Counted from the first letter of the stretch, positions 43,109 through 52,303 are shown. The stretch is 64,000 bases of DNA from Streptomyces sp. R21 (GCF_041051975.1 NZ_CP163435.1:558001-622000); one strand, 5' to 3'. Numbers and translations are program-made. Notes: generated from the sequence alone by a model not told the origin.

Positions 43109-46100
43109 TCAGGCGAAGACGTCCTGCTGGTAGCGCTCGTCCGCCTCCAGCTGGGCAAGCCACTGCTGGGCCGTCTCGTCGTCGCCGCCGGTGTGCTCGC
43201 GGTAGACGGCGGCGAGGGCCTCGCGTACGGCGGGTGCCATGCGTCGGCCGTCACCGCAGACGTAGATGTACGCGCCGTCCTCGATGGCCTGCCACACCGT
43301 GTCGGCGGCGCCTGCGAGGGCGTTCTGCACGAAGCGGGCCGGGTGGCCGGTCACTGCGGAGAAGGCGGTGTGCACCTGGGCGATGCCGGACAGCTCCCAC
43401 ATCTCCATCTCGTCCCGGTAGAAGTAGTCGTGCTCCGGGTGCCGGCAGCCGACGAAGACCTGCGACAGGCCCACCCGCGTGCCGTCCGCGTGCTGCGCGG
43501 CGCGCTCCTCCAGGAAGCCGCGCAGCGGTGCGATGCCGGTGCCGGGGCCGATGAGGATCAGCGGAGTGGCGGGGTCGGCCGGCGGGGCGAAGGTCGGGGA
43601 GGGCACCCGGACGTAGCCGTATACGACATCGCCGGGCGCAAGGCCTGCCATATAGGAGGAGCAGGTGCCGCGGTACTGGCCGTCGCCGGACAGCGCCGGC
43701 CCTTCCAGCAGGCCCACGGTCAGGCGCACATGGCGCGGATTGGCCGACGGGGCCGAGGAGATGGAGTAGAAGCGGGGACGGATCGGCCCCGTCATCTCCA
43801 GGAAGACCGCCAGCGGCAGCTCGATCGCGGGGAAGCGCTCCAGGAGGCCCAGCACCGAGATCCGCTTGCCCAGGATCTCCTGCTGGTACCGCTCCTCGGC
43901 TTCGGCGGTGTCGGCCGTGTAGGCCTGCAACTGCGGCCGGGTCCAGGGGCACTGGGTGTGTTCGGCCAGGGTCTGGATCTGGGAGCGGGTGGCGATGTCC
44001 TGCAGTTCCAGGAACTCGGTGAGCAGCAGGCCGGCGGTGACGGGCGTGGCCACCGGAAGGTGCGTACGGCCGCCGGAGGGCTGGTCGAGGCGGAGCACCT
44101 GGTCGCGGTCGACGCCGAGCCGGGCCAGGGTGCGGTCGACCAGGGCGGGCTCGTTCTTGGCGAAGACGGCCAGGTGGTTGCCGGTGTCGTAGGTGACGCC
44201 CTCCGGCAGTTCGATGGTGAGGGACTTCGCGGACGGGCGCGGCGGCTCGATGTCGAAGTCCCACAGCCCGGTCGCGTCGGCCACGAGTTCCTCGTTGGCC
44301 ACCACGGTCAGCGGGTAGGCCTGCTCGGACACGATCGCCGGGCGTACGTCGGCCTCGGTCAGCAGCTGGACCTGGTAGCGCGGGCCGCTCGCACCGGAGG
44401 TGTCGGCCGCGTACTCCTCGGCGAGGGTGGACCACAGGGTGTCCGTCCAGCGGGTGGCCATGCCGTCGAAGTCACCGGCCGCGTCGGCGATGCCGCGCTC
44501 GATGACGGGGGTGGCGCCGGCGGCCAGCAGGCCTTCCTCGATCCGCTTGGGGAAGGCCTGGTAGGTCGCCACCCACTGGGTGTTGCCGGCGCCCAGCAGC
44601 GCGAACCGCACGTTGGACAGCGACCCCTTGGGCAGTCCTGCGGCGAGCAGGTCGTCGAAGCGCTGGGCGTTGTCGGGGGCCTTGCCGTTGTAGCTGGCGG
44701 CGACGACGACGAGCAGGCCCTCCGTGGGCAGGTTGTCGCCCAGGTCGTCCAGGCTCACGAGCGTGGTGCCGAACCCGGAGCGCTCGCTGCGGTCGGCGAC
44801 GGTGCGCGCCAGGTCCTCGCATGAGCCCAGGCTGGAGCCGTAGGCGACGGTGAGGTTCACCCCGACACCACTGACCGTGGCCTGCGCCTGCGTGTTGTCG
44901 CTCTGCGAGTCGGCGGCGCCGAAGACGGTGCGCTGGTGCTCCTGACGGGACCGCACAACCAGCTTGAAGTCGCCGGGCTTGCGCGTCAGCGCCTCCCGCA
45001 CGTCCATCTTGTAGTCGGTCACGTCGGAGAACTTGAACTTCTGCAGCACCAGCGCGAGGGCCAGCCGGGCCTCGGTGAGCGCGAACTGCCGGCCGATGCA
45101 GGCGCGTACACCGTTGCCGAACGGCTTGTAGGCGTGCGGGTGGTGGTGGACCCGGTTCTCCGGCAGCCACCGGTCGATGTCGAACTCCTCCGGCCGCTCC
45201 CACGCCTTGGGGTGGGTGTGCAGCGGGCCCTCGAGGAGGTTGACCTGCGTTCCCTTCTTCAGCCGGTAGCGGCCGCCGATGACGGTGTCCTCCAGCGGGG
45301 ACTTGCCGATCATCGGGATGGGAGCCCACAGGCGCAGGGTCTCCTCCAGGATGCGCGGGATCACGTCCATCTGCATGACCGTGTCGTAGTCCGGGACCGT
45401 GTCGCCCGGCAGCAGCCGGTCCACCTCGGCGTAGGCCTGGGCCAGCACATGCGGGTTGCGCATCAGTGAGTACGTGGCGAACGACAGCAGGCCGCTGGTG
45501 GTCTCGTGACCGGCGATCAGGAACGTCACGACCTGGTCGCGGACGTTGTCGTCGTCCAGCCGCTTGCCTGTCTCCGGGTCGGTGGCCTCCAGCATCAGAC
45601 CCAGCAGGTCGTCCTCACCGGTGCCCTTCCCCTCACGGCGCTCCTTGATCACGCTCTCGACCAGGTCCCGCATCAGCTGGATGTTCTCGCGGTACTTCTT
45701 GTCGTCGGCCTTGCGCATCCTGGTCATCATCGGCAGCTCCTGCGAGCGCCGCAGCGACTCCACCAGCGCCTGCAGCAACCCCTTGAGGAAGGGGTGCAGA
45801 TCCTCCTCGGCGAAGGAGTCGAACCGGTAGCCGAAGCCCGACAGGGCGATGGTGTCGAGGGTCAGCCGGGTGTAGTCGTCGGTGATGTTGACCGGCCGGC
45901 CCTCCCGGCTCTCCCACTTGCCCACCAGGTTCTGGGCGATCTCCAGCATCTGTCCGTAGTAGGCCTTCATGGCCCGCTGGCTGAAGGCCGGCAGGAGGAT
46001 GCGGTGCGCCATCGCCCATTCCTCCTCGTGCTGGTGGGCCGTGAACAGGCCCGCGCCCGTGAAGTCCCGGACATGGGTCAGCGGCGTCTTCTCGATCTGC

Positions 46101-46330
46101 TTGTGGAACCGCGTCTCGTCGCAGACCTCGGCCACCAGGTCCGGGTCGTAGACGAAGACCTGCTCGACGCCGGCGATGTCCATGCCGTAGAGCCCCTCGG
46201 GGAACTGCTTGGACAGCTCGCCGAAGTACTCCACCGGGTTGGTGCTGGGGATCTGCGGTGTGTGGCCGAGGAAGGGGATCCCGCGCGGGGACCGAATGGG
46301 GCGAAGGTCGTTCGCGGAGTACGTGGTCAT
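43109..46330 (-). CDS. self-sufficient cytochrome P450-reductase fusion (CYP102 type)
   Basis: This 1073-residue protein is laid out like P450 BM3. The heme domain has AGHETTS in the I helix, EETLRL (ExxR) and the Cys ligand in FGNGVRACIG near 408. A flavodoxin-like FMN domain follows (VAYGSSLGSCEDLAR, near 493), and FAD/NADPH reductase modules have PRFYSISSAP near 853, GPGTGIAPLRGF near 928 and a C-terminal DVFA. ATG 46330 has AAAGGAG upstream. BM3 relatives hydroxylate fatty acids at subterminal positions. It is divergent from a TetR gene across four operator copies, which implies ligand-inducible repression. Confidence 0.93.
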   Translation of the reverse strand: MTTYSANDLRPIRSPRGIPFLGHTPQIPSTNPVEYFGELSKQFPEGLYGMDIAGVEQVFVYDPDLVAEVCDETRFHKQIEKTPLTHVRDFTGAGLFTAHQHEEEWAMAHRILLPAFSQRAMKAYYGQMLEIAQNLVGKWESREGRPVNITDDYTRLTLDTIALSGFGYRFDSFAEEDLHPFLKGLLQALVESLRRSQELPMMTRMRKADDKKYRENIQLMRDLVESVIKERREGKGTGEDDLLGLMLEATDPETGKRLDDDNVRDQVVTFLIAGHETTSGLLSFATYSLMRNPHVLAQAYAEVDRLLPGDTVPDYDTVMQMDVIPRILEETLRLWAPIPMIGKSPLEDTVIGGRYRLKKGTQVNLLEGPLHTHPKAWERPEEFDIDRWLPENRVHHHPHAYKPFGNGVRACIGRQFALTEARLALALVLQKFKFSDVTDYKMDVREALTRKPGDFKLVVRSRQEHQRTVFGAADSQSDNTQAQATVSGVGVNLTVAYGSSLGSCEDLARTVADRSERSGFGTTLVSLDDLGDNLPTEGLLVVVAASYNGKAPDNAQRFDDLLAAGLPKGSLSNVRFALLGAGNTQWVATYQAFPKRIEEGLLAAGATPVIERGIADAAGDFDGMATRWTDTLWSTLAEEYAADTSGASGPRYQVQLLTEADVRPAIVSEQAYPLTVVANEELVADATGLWDFDIEPPRPSAKSLTIELPEGVTYDTGNHLAVFAKNEPALVDRTLARLGVDRDQVLRLDQPSGGRTHLPVATPVTAGLLLTEFLELQDIATRSQIQTLAEHTQCPWTRPQLQAYTADTAEAEERYQQEILGKRISVLGLLERFPAIELPLAVFLEMTGPIRPRFYSISSAPSANPRHVRLTVGLLEGPALSGDGQYRGTCSSYMAGLAPGDVVYGYVRVPSPTFAPPADPATPLILIGPGTGIAPLRGFLEERAAQHADGTRVGLSQVFVGCRHPEHDYFYRDEMEMWELSGIAQVHTAFSAVTGHPARFVQNALAGAADTVWQAIEDGAYIYVCGDGRRMAPAVREALAAVYREHTGGDDETAQQWLAQLEADERYQQDVFA

Positions 46331-46396
46331 GGCTCGCTCCTTTGTGTGGAGGGGGATGGGCAAGGGCGCCGGTCGATGCCGCGCTGCACCACAGAA

Positions 46397-46523
46397 ACAT
46401 ACGCCGTATGGAATTGGTACCATACAGCGTATGGAAAGTCGAACGACCGGTGCGGCGCAGGCGACTGTCACGATCGAGGACAGTTCCATACAATGTACGG
46501 AACTGGTACCATACGAGGTATGG
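46397..46523. promoter_or_regulatory. four TetR operator copies in two 23-bp-spaced pairs
   Basis: The 15-bp palindrome CCATAC-N3-GTATGG occurs at 46397-46411 (first base A), 46420-46434, 46486-46500 (one mismatch) and 46509-46523. Within each pair the start-to-start distance is exactly 23 bp, and the pairs are 89 bp apart, one near each divergent gene. The last copy covers the ATG of the TetR gene, so it should repress itself. Confidence 0.75.
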
Positions 46524-47194
46524 AAAAGGTGAAGCGCCCCTCGCGGGGAACAAGGAAGAGAGACGTGCCTCTGACCGAGGCCGGGATCCACGCCGCCGCC
46601 CTGCGGCTCATCGACGCGGACGGGGTCGAGGCGCTTACCATGCGCAAACTCGCCACCGCGCTCGACGCGAACCCGATGTCGCTGTACCACCACGTGCCCA
46701 ACAAAGAAGCCGTGCTGCACGGCGTGGCGAGAATGGTCGGCGCCGAGTTCCGCACCGTGACACTCGAGGACGCTCCCTGGCAGGAGCGCGTGCGCCTGCT
46801 CGCCACGGATTTCCGGGCGCTGGCGCACCGCCATCCCAGGCTCATGGCCTACTCGTTCGGCCAGCCCGACTTCATCCAGCCCGACGACCCCTTCTGGACC
46901 GCGCTCACGGCGATCGTGGGCGCTGCCGGGGTGCCACAGGCAGAGGTCCCGGAGATCGCCGCTCTGATGGTCGCCGTCGTCATCGGTGTCCTCACCGCCG
47001 AACTCAACGGCTCACTTCACCAGTGGTCCCATCTGAAGCCCCCCGGTCCTGCCGCCGATGAAGCCGGACCCAAGGACGCAGACCTCGCGGGCCCGGACGA
47101 GGACCGCATGTTCCGCCTGGCGCTGGACACACTGATCACGGGCCTGGACAGCCGACTTGCCGCCGAGCGTGACAGTCGGGGCGACGGCCGTTGA
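46520..47194 (+). CDS. TetR family repressor of the P450 operon
   Basis: This 224-residue protein has the HTH AALRLIDADGVEALTMRKLATALDANPMSLYHHVPNKEAVLHGV and a ligand domain of the TetR_C_1 type (LLATDFRALAHRHPRLMAYSF). ATG 46520 lies inside the fourth operator; there is no normal Shine-Dalgarno sequence, so the message may be leaderless or nearly so. It is divergent from the P450 fusion. Repression of itself and of the P450, alcohol dehydrogenase and nitroreductase genes, relieved by a lipophilic ligand, is inferred from operator placement and by analogy with BM3R1. Confidence 0.88.
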   Translation: MEKVKRPSRGTRKRDVPLTEAGIHAAALRLIDADGVEALTMRKLATALDANPMSLYHHVPNKEAVLHGVARMVGAEFRTVTLEDAPWQERVRLLATDFRALAHRHPRLMAYSFGQPDFIQPDDPFWTALTAIVGAAGVPQAEVPEIAALMVAVVIGVLTAELNGSLHQWSHLKPPGPAADEAGPKDADLAGPDEDRMFRLALDTLITGLDSRLAAERDSRGDGR

Positions 47195-47310
47195 CGCGAG
47201 CGGTAGGTGGCACCCGCTCATCGACTCGGCACCGCGCCGTGCGGGGCGAACCGACCGCGCCTGTCGAGGAGTTGCTCTCATACCGGGTGGCCGCAACCGC
47301 CTCAGCCGCC

Positions 47311-47341
47311 TTGACCTTGACGCGCGCGTCAGAGGTTAGCG
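47311..47341 (+). promoter_or_regulatory. MerR-type promoter with 19-bp spacer
   Basis: TTGACC (47311-47316) and TTAGCG (47336-47341) are separated by 19 bp, and the spacer carries an imperfect dyad ACCTTGACGCG/CGCGTCAGAGGT. An over-long spacer holding an inverted repeat is the mark of promoters activated by MerR regulators through DNA distortion. It drives the broken oxidoreductase gene starting at 47417. No dedicated MerR gene is adjacent. Confidence 0.6.
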
Positions 47342-47416
47342 TCTGCGCACCGACAGCCGGACCGGTCCGGCTGTCACAGCCCGCGCTCACCCGCGACCCC
47401 GCTCAGGAGCCCCGAC

Positions 47417-48374
47417 ATGGCCACTGTCCGGCCCTCCACGTCCCGCGAGATCCTGCTGGCCGAGCTGCCCGGTGGGCTGCCCGGGCTTGAGCACTTCACG
47501 ATGGCGCAGAAGCCGGTCCCCGTCCCCGGTCCGGGACAAGTCGTCGTCCGGAACCGGTACTTCCTGGTGTTCCCCGGGCTGCGCACGCTGATCGGCGGCC
47601 AGGCCGACGGCGTACAGCTGCCCCGCATCCACGTCGGCGAGGCGCTGTTCGGTCCCGCGGTCGGTCAGGTCGTCGCGGCCTCGCCCGGCGGTCCGCTGCG
47701 CCCGGGGGACATGGTCACGCACATGCTCGGGTGGCGCGTGCACGCGCTGGTGCCGGCGGCCGACTGCACTCCGGTGGGCGATGCCCTGCCCGACCCGGTG
47801 GCCCACCTGTCGTCCGGGTCGGCCGCCTACGGTGCACTGACCCGGCTCGCCGAAGTCCGCCCCGGCGACACCGTGTTCGTCACGGGCGCGGCGGGAGCTG
47901 TGGGAACGCTGGCGGGACCCGCCGCGCGTCTACTGGGCGCCGGGAGGGTCATCGGGAGCACCCGTTCGCCGGAGAAGGCCGAGCGACTGCGGGCCGAACT
48001 GGGCTACGACGCGGTCGTGGTGCCGGGGTCTCGGTCGATCGACGAGCAACTGGCCTCGGCGGCGCCGGAAGGCATCGATGTGCTGGTGGACAGCGTGGGC
48101 GGTGACCAGCTGGCCGCGGCTGTGCGCGCCGCGCGCCGCGCGCCGGGGTGCCCGCTTCGCACTGGTCGGCGCACTGTCAGGGCAGTTGTCGCCGCGTCGG
48201 GACGGTGGCAGCGCACCCGCGGAGATCGATACCTTTCGGCTCGTCAACCAAGGCGTCTCACTGCACGGTTACAGCGGCGCGGACCATCCGGAGGTGCCGG
48301 AGGAGTGGACCCAGCGCTTCGGGAACTGGCTGCGCTCCGGCGAGATCGCCTTCCCGCATGTACGGATCCCGGGC
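47417..48374 (+). pseudogene. NADP-dependent quinone-oxidoreductase-like (MDR) gene, frameshifted and cut by an IS
   Basis: The frame MATVRPSTSREILLAELPGG, then GDTVFVTGAAGAVGTLAGPAARLLGA and VDVLVDSVGGDQLAAAVRAA, is a zinc-free MDR reductase of the curcumin/leukotriene reductase type. Near 48135-48160 the protein continues in a different frame as ARFALVGALSGQLS and IDTFRLVNQGVSLHGYSG. It is then cut at 48374 by the right end of the IS605-type element, losing the last 30 or so residues. The missing 3' end is not found beyond the other IS end, so a deletion accompanied the event. Confidence 0.82.
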
Positions 48375-49764
48375 GTGACTCCTCCCCGGCGTGAACGCGG
48401 GGGCTTTTCGCTATGCCGGTTGGGCTTCGCGACGGGCCAGCCCGGCCCGTAGAACGTTGAGGGCGCCCACGGTGTCCGCGTGCGCTTGGTGGCCGCATGA
48501 GACGCAGTGGAACTTCTCCTGGGTGGGCCGGTTCTCCGCTGCGACGTGCCCGCATGCGGGGCAGGTCCGGGAGGTGTTGCGGGGGTCCACAGCGATCACT
48601 TCCCGTCCGGCGCTCTCAGCCTTGGCGTGCAGGATCGTCAGGAACACCCCCCATCCGGCATCCGAGATCGACTGGTTGAGCCCGGCCTTCGCTGCGGCCC
48701 CGTTGGGCAGGAAGCCGCCCGGCTGGTCGGGGTCGGGCTGCGGCTTGGGGGCCTTGACCATGGTGCGGATCTTGAGGTCTTCGTGCGCGATGACGTCGTG
48801 CGCACGGACCAGGCCGAGGGCGGTTTTGTGTGCGTGATCGAGCCGTTGGCGCCGGACTTTGCGGTGCAGGTCGGCGACCTTCTCGACGGCACGGCGGTGG
48901 TGGGCGGTGCGCTGGTCGCGGCGCACCCGCGGGAACCGGGCGAGGGCCTGCTGCGCGGCTTCGAGCCTCGCAGCAGCCTTGCGTCCGTGACGCGGGTTGG
49001 GCACGAACTCGCCGTTTGAGTCGGCGAGGAAGTTGGCTATGCCCAGGTCGATGCCGATCACACTGCCGGTCGCGGGCAGCGGTTCGGGCTGCGGCTGCTC
49101 GGCGGTGAGGATGACGTACCAGCGCCTGCCCTCACGCTTGACCGACACGGTCTTGACCTTGCCGACCACCGGGCGGTGCTGGTGGACCTTGACGTACCCG
49201 ACACCCTGGAAGCGGACACGGGTCACCGGGTCGTGCGGGGTGGAGTCCCAGCGGCAGCCGTCGCCGTCCTTGGGGAAGTCCACCGTGTCGAACCAGTTCA
49301 CCCCACGAAAACGCGGATACCCCGGCTTGTCCCCGGTTTTGATCCGACGGAAGAACGCGGCGAACGCCTTGTCCAGACGGCGCAGCGTGGCCTGCTGCGA
49401 GGAGAAGGACCAGCGGCCCTGCCGCTCGGGATCGAAGCCGCGGATGTCCTTGAGCTGCGCCGACTGCATCCCGTACCTGATGCTCATCTTCGAGGCGTGC
49501 CGGTAGGCGTCGCGGCGTTCCTGCAACGCCCCGTTGTAGAGCGAGCAGTGATCGCGCAGCATCTCGCCGAGGGCCTGCACCTGGCGGACGGTGGGCCGCA
49601 AAAGGAACTTGTACGCACGGATCATCCAGCCCACCCCCCCGCCTCGTTCCATGTGTGATCAACCTAGCGGAGGCCACTGACAACGCAGTGAACTCCGGCG
49701 CTTCGCGCTTCCGGGCCGTGGATGCGTTTCCCTCCCCGGCTGAAGCCGGGGACACCCACGCAAG
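48375..49764 (-). mobile_element. IS605-family element, tnpB only (copy 2)
   Basis: The right end is GTGACTCCTCC at 48375 with a hairpin (CCCCGGCGT / CGCGGGGGC, imperfect). The left end on the minus strand begins CTTGCGTGGGTGTCCCCGGC at 49764 with a CCCCGGCTTCAGCCGGGG hairpin. The element is 1390 bp, has no terminal inverted repeats and carries only tnpB; where copy 3 has tnpA there is only a 110-bp spacer. Flanking the left end is CTGAT (copy 3: TTGAT), which resembles the TTGAT target of ISDra2. Mobility would need TnpA in trans. Confidence 0.82.
48411..49652 (-). CDS. tnpB: TnpB RNA-guided nuclease, apparently intact
   Basis: The likely start is ATG 49625 (404 residues, GGGGGGG upstream); the span given includes the longer ATG 49652 option. 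Motifs: N-terminal MIRAYKFLLRPTVRQ, RuvC-I GIDLGIANF (Asp193), RuvC-II AHEDLKI (Glu282), the helix LNQSISDAGW, the zinc ribbon CPACG plus CVSCG (Cys355, 358, 374, 377) and RuvC-III HADTVGALN (Asp384). All catalytic residues are present. TnpB proteins cleave DNA guided by an RNA made from the right end of their own element. It could still be active although its tnpA is missing. Confidence 0.9.
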   Translation of the reverse strand: MERGGGVGWMIRAYKFLLRPTVRQVQALGEMLRDHCSLYNGALQERRDAYRHASKMSIRYGMQSAQLKDIRGFDPERQGRWSFSSQQATLRRLDKAFAAFFRRIKTGDKPGYPRFRGVNWFDTVDFPKDGDGCRWDSTPHDPVTRVRFQGVGYVKVHQHRPVVGKVKTVSVKREGRRWYVILTAEQPQPEPLPATGSVIGIDLGIANFLADSNGEFVPNPRHGRKAAARLEAAQQALARFPRVRRDQRTAHHRRAVEKVADLHRKVRRQRLDHAHKTALGLVRAHDVIAHEDLKIRTMVKAPKPQPDPDQPGGFLPNGAAAKAGLNQSISDAGWGVFLTILHAKAESAGREVIAVDPRNTSRTCPACGHVAAENRPTQEKFHCVSCGHQAHADTVGALNVLRAGLARREAQPA

Positions 49765-49771
49765 ATCAGGG

Positions 49772-49921
49772 ATGGAAGCTGCCGAGTGGGTGACGGCCGC
49801 CTTGGCCGGCATCGCAGGAGTGGTATCCCTCCTCGGCTACCTCTTCGATCAGGTGCCGCCGCTGTCACGGAAGGCGATCACGGCCGTCCGCGCCGTCCGC
49901 GAGGAAGTGAAACGCAAGTGA
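49772..49921 (+). CDS. 49-residue small membrane protein
   Basis: ATG 49772 opens MEAAEWVTAALAGIAGVVSLL, one likely membrane helix, followed by PPLSRKAITAVRAVREEVKRK, a basic amphipathic tail. A very strong terminator follows 1 nt after the stop, which supports transcription. It begins only 8 bp outside the left end of IS copy 2, so its native promoter and ribosome binding site may be lost. The function is unknown. Confidence 0.5.
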   Translation: MEAAEWVTAALAGIAGVVSLLGYLFDQVPPLSRKAITAVRAVREEVKRK

Positions 49922-49922
49922 C

Positions 49923-49961
49923 GTGAGGCCGCTGCACCGGGAACCGGTGCAGCGGCCTCAC
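49923..49961 (+). terminator. strong 18-bp-arm hairpin
   Basis: Perfect arms GTGAGGCCGCTGCACCGG and its complement with a GAA loop, directly after the 49-residue gene. The GC-rich stem and position fit a transcription terminator effective in both directions. Confidence 0.8.
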
Positions 49962-50396
49962 CGTTGAGCGCCTCCAGGCCACTTGCGCACCTCGATGTCA
50001 GATCAGTGACATCTGTTCGCCTTCGCCGGGCTTCTTCGGAGGTACGTGCTCAGGTGGGGCATCCGGCGCGTTGCGCTCCGCCTGCAGCCACCAGGCGAAC
50101 TGGCAGTTCCGACAGGCCCGGCATCAGGGCGGGGTCCTCCCGCTGCTCACCTGCGCGGCTTCGAAGGCCAGGTGCGCGTTGCACGGTCGTGAAGGGCCCG
50201 GTCTCAAACAGGGTGCTTGTGCGGATCTCCCCCGCCTACAGCGTAGTTGTGGCGGTCCTTGACGCTCGCGGCGTCGTCGGTGCCGCCCCTTGGACGCGCG
50301 ATGTCTGGTTCTGGCCGAACTGGGAGGATGACCGGTGCCGCGACGCGGCGGCCTTACAGTTGAAGCCAGGCATCCACCCGAGGGGAAGCGCGACTC
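49962..50396. other. gene-free stretch
   Basis: I see no reading frame with a recognisable protein, ribosome binding site or repeat here. Its last 50 bp should contain the promoter and ribosome binding site (GAGGGGAAG) of the small gene at 50397. Confidence 0.5.
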
Positions 50397-50612
50397 GTGC
50401 ACGACGCACCGATCTACGCCCAGCTGATCTCCGAACGCGGCGACATACCGCTTCAGGTACGCAACGAAGCCCGCCGCCTCCAGCGTGAACTCGACTGGGT
50501 CCTCAACTCGGACCCCTCGTCCGGGGGGCTCATGTCCAGGCCTCCCGCCGCTCCGGCTCCGAACTCCCCTCAACGGCAGCTCGGAGCCGGCACGCCCGAC
50601 TGGTTCGCCTGA
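50397..50612 (+). CDS. small hypothetical protein
   Basis: GTG 50397 with GAGGGGAAG upstream opens a 71-residue protein, MHDAPIYAQLISERGDIPLQVRNEARRLQRELDWVLNSD, with an amphipathic helical core and then a Pro- and Gly-rich tail. Small proteins of this pattern are common in Streptomyces, and the codon third positions are GC-rich as in real genes. No function is known. It converges with the flotillin gene. Confidence 0.6.
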   Translation: MHDAPIYAQLISERGDIPLQVRNEARRLQRELDWVLNSDPSSGGLMSRPPAAPAPNSPQRQLGAGTPDWFA

Positions 50613-50691
50613 CACGGCCCGGCAGGCCTCGACGGCCCTTCCGGGGCGGCCTTGGCGCCGCTGCCGCGCCCGTGCAGGCAAGCCCTGTCTG

Positions 50692-51897
50692 CTAGTCGAG
50701 GCCGACAGGCCCGTCGTCCGGCTTCTTCGCGTCGGTGCCCTTTTCCGCCTCGGGCGTCCGCAGATAGCCCTGCAGCTCGAGCAGGCCGCCGGTCTTCTCG
50801 GAGCGGCTGTCGGAGTTCTGACCGTCGAGGTTCTGCCGGACCGAGTCCAGGATCGTCAGGCCCTGGGCGACCAGTCCGGCCGCGATCTCACCGAGGCCGT
50901 CCGCGCCGTTCAGGACGTTGACGTTGGCGCCGGCGAGTCCGCCCGCGGCCTCCTTCACGATCAGCGGCAGCTGATCGATCAGCATCCGGTCGAGGGCGAC
51001 GCGGTCGTACGACGCCGCCGCCTCGGCCTGGATCTTCATCCGCTCCGCCTCGGCGATGGCCAGCAGCTTGATGCGCTCGGCCTCGGCCTCGGCGGGCTTC
51101 ACGATCTCGGCCACCAGCTCCTGCTGGCGCAGTTTGGCCGCCCGCTGGGCCAACTCGGTCTGGGCCGCGAGCACTTCCTGCTGGGCGTGCGCCTGCGCCA
51201 GCGGTCCCGCCTGGGCGGCCTGCGCCTGCGCGCGGTCCACCTCGGCCGAGTACTCCGCCTTCACGATCGCGGTCTGCCGCGCGTATTCGGCCTGGTTGCG
51301 CGCCGCCACCTGCTCGGCCTCGACCGACGCCTGGGTGGCCTGGGCCTGCGCGATCTGGGCCTGCCGCTGAATGGCCGCCTTGTGCGGTGCGGACATGGCC
51401 TCGATGTAGCCGACCTCGCCGTCGTCGATCGACTGGATCTGCAGCGAGTCGACGATCAGGCCGATCTTCGCCATCTCGACCTTCGAGGTGTCCAGGACCT
51501 CCGCGGCGAGCTTCTGCCGCTCGGTGACGATCTCCTCGACGGTCATCGAACCGATGATGGCGCGCAGGTGGCCGGCGAAGATCCGGCCGGTCAGCACGGA
51601 CATCTGGTCCTGGTCGGAGAGGAACCGCTGTCCGGCGTTGATGATGCTCTCGGTGTCGTTGCCGACCTTGAACGCGATCACGGCACGAACATGCAGTGCG
51701 ATGCCCTGCTTGGTGACGCAGGTCTCCGTCACCTCGGCCTCGCACATCGACAGGGTGAGAAAGCGGGTCTTGCGGAAGACCGGGAGCACGAACTTTCCGT
51801 GCCCCGTCACCACTCGGAACGGCGCGCCCCCCAGTCCCCGCCTGCCTCCCGAGATCAGCATCGCCTCATCGGGGGCGGGAACGCGGTAACCGAACAT
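50692..51897 (-). CDS. flotillin-like SPFH-domain protein
   Basis: This 401-residue protein has an N-terminal SPFH/band-7 domain (MFGYRVPAPDEAMLISGGRRGLGGAPFRVVTGHGKFVLPVF, MTVEEIVTERQKLAAEVLDT, IDSLQIQSIDDGEVGYIEAMSAPHKA). A long Ala-, Gln- and Glu-rich coiled coil follows (about 185-310), then a short Gly-containing C-terminal part. There is no strong membrane helix, so it probably associates peripherally. Flotillins organise membrane microdomains. The NfeD-like gene 11 nt upstream is the usual partner. Both form a two-gene operon. Confidence 0.88.
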   Translation of the reverse strand: MFGYRVPAPDEAMLISGGRRGLGGAPFRVVTGHGKFVLPVFRKTRFLTLSMCEAEVTETCVTKQGIALHVRAVIAFKVGNDTESIINAGQRFLSDQDQMSVLTGRIFAGHLRAIIGSMTVEEIVTERQKLAAEVLDTSKVEMAKIGLIVDSLQIQSIDDGEVGYIEAMSAPHKAAIQRQAQIAQAQATQASVEAEQVAARNQAEYARQTAIVKAEYSAEVDRAQAQAAQAGPLAQAHAQQEVLAAQTELAQRAAKLRQQELVAEIVKPAEAEAERIKLLAIAEAERMKIQAEAAASYDRVALDRMLIDQLPLIVKEAAGGLAGANVNVLNGADGLGEIAAGLVAQGLTILDSVRQNLDGQNSDSRSEKTGGLLELQGYLRTPEAEKGTDAKKPDDGPVGLD

Positions 51898-51908
51898 TGT
51901 TCTACTCC

Positions 51909-52157
51909 TTAGCCGGCGTCGGCGTCGCCGCCAAACGCCTCCAACGGATCGGCCCATGCCATGACCTCGACTTCGCGAGGTCCTCGGGACTCGATCACGA
52001 GCACGGTAGCCCCCCTCGGCAGGGGCTCTTGCGACCAGGCGAGGAAGGTCTCGGATCCGCCTCGGACCCGCACCAGGATCTCGCCGGGGCCGGCCGAGCC
52101 GCGCGTGCCGATGAGAAGCTCCCCCGTGCAACCGATCACGGCCCAGTCCTGCACCAT
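51909..52157 (-). CDS. small NfeD-like protein, flotillin partner
   Basis: ATG 52157 encodes an 82-residue protein, MVQDWAVIGCTGELLIGTRGSAGPGEILVRVRGGSETFLAWSQ, then LPRGATVLVIESRGPREVEVMAW. This is the OB-fold of NfeD C-terminal domains without the membrane or protease parts. Such short NfeD proteins precede flotillin genes in many bacteria and help its assembly. A longer upstream start at 52208 is possible but adds a poor sequence. Confidence 0.78.
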   Translation of the reverse strand: MVQDWAVIGCTGELLIGTRGSAGPGEILVRVRGGSETFLAWSQEPLPRGATVLVIESRGPREVEVMAWADPLEAFGGDADAG

Positions 52158-52303
52158 TACCGGCCGCCTCCCATCACTCTGTTTCCTGAATTCCGACCTT
52201 AGTCCCACGCAGGCCGGAGGCCTACTCTCAGGTAGCCCCCACCGGACAGGACGCGACGCGTGCAGGGACCGTTCCAGTTCAATCGGTACGGGCCAGAGTG
52301 CTC

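Noticed and set aside
46397..46523. Repeated CCATAC/GTATGG units as a possible CRISPR-like array
   Set aside because: The repeats are palindromic, only 15 bp and pairwise spaced with no regular unique spacers; they are operators in a divergent promoter.
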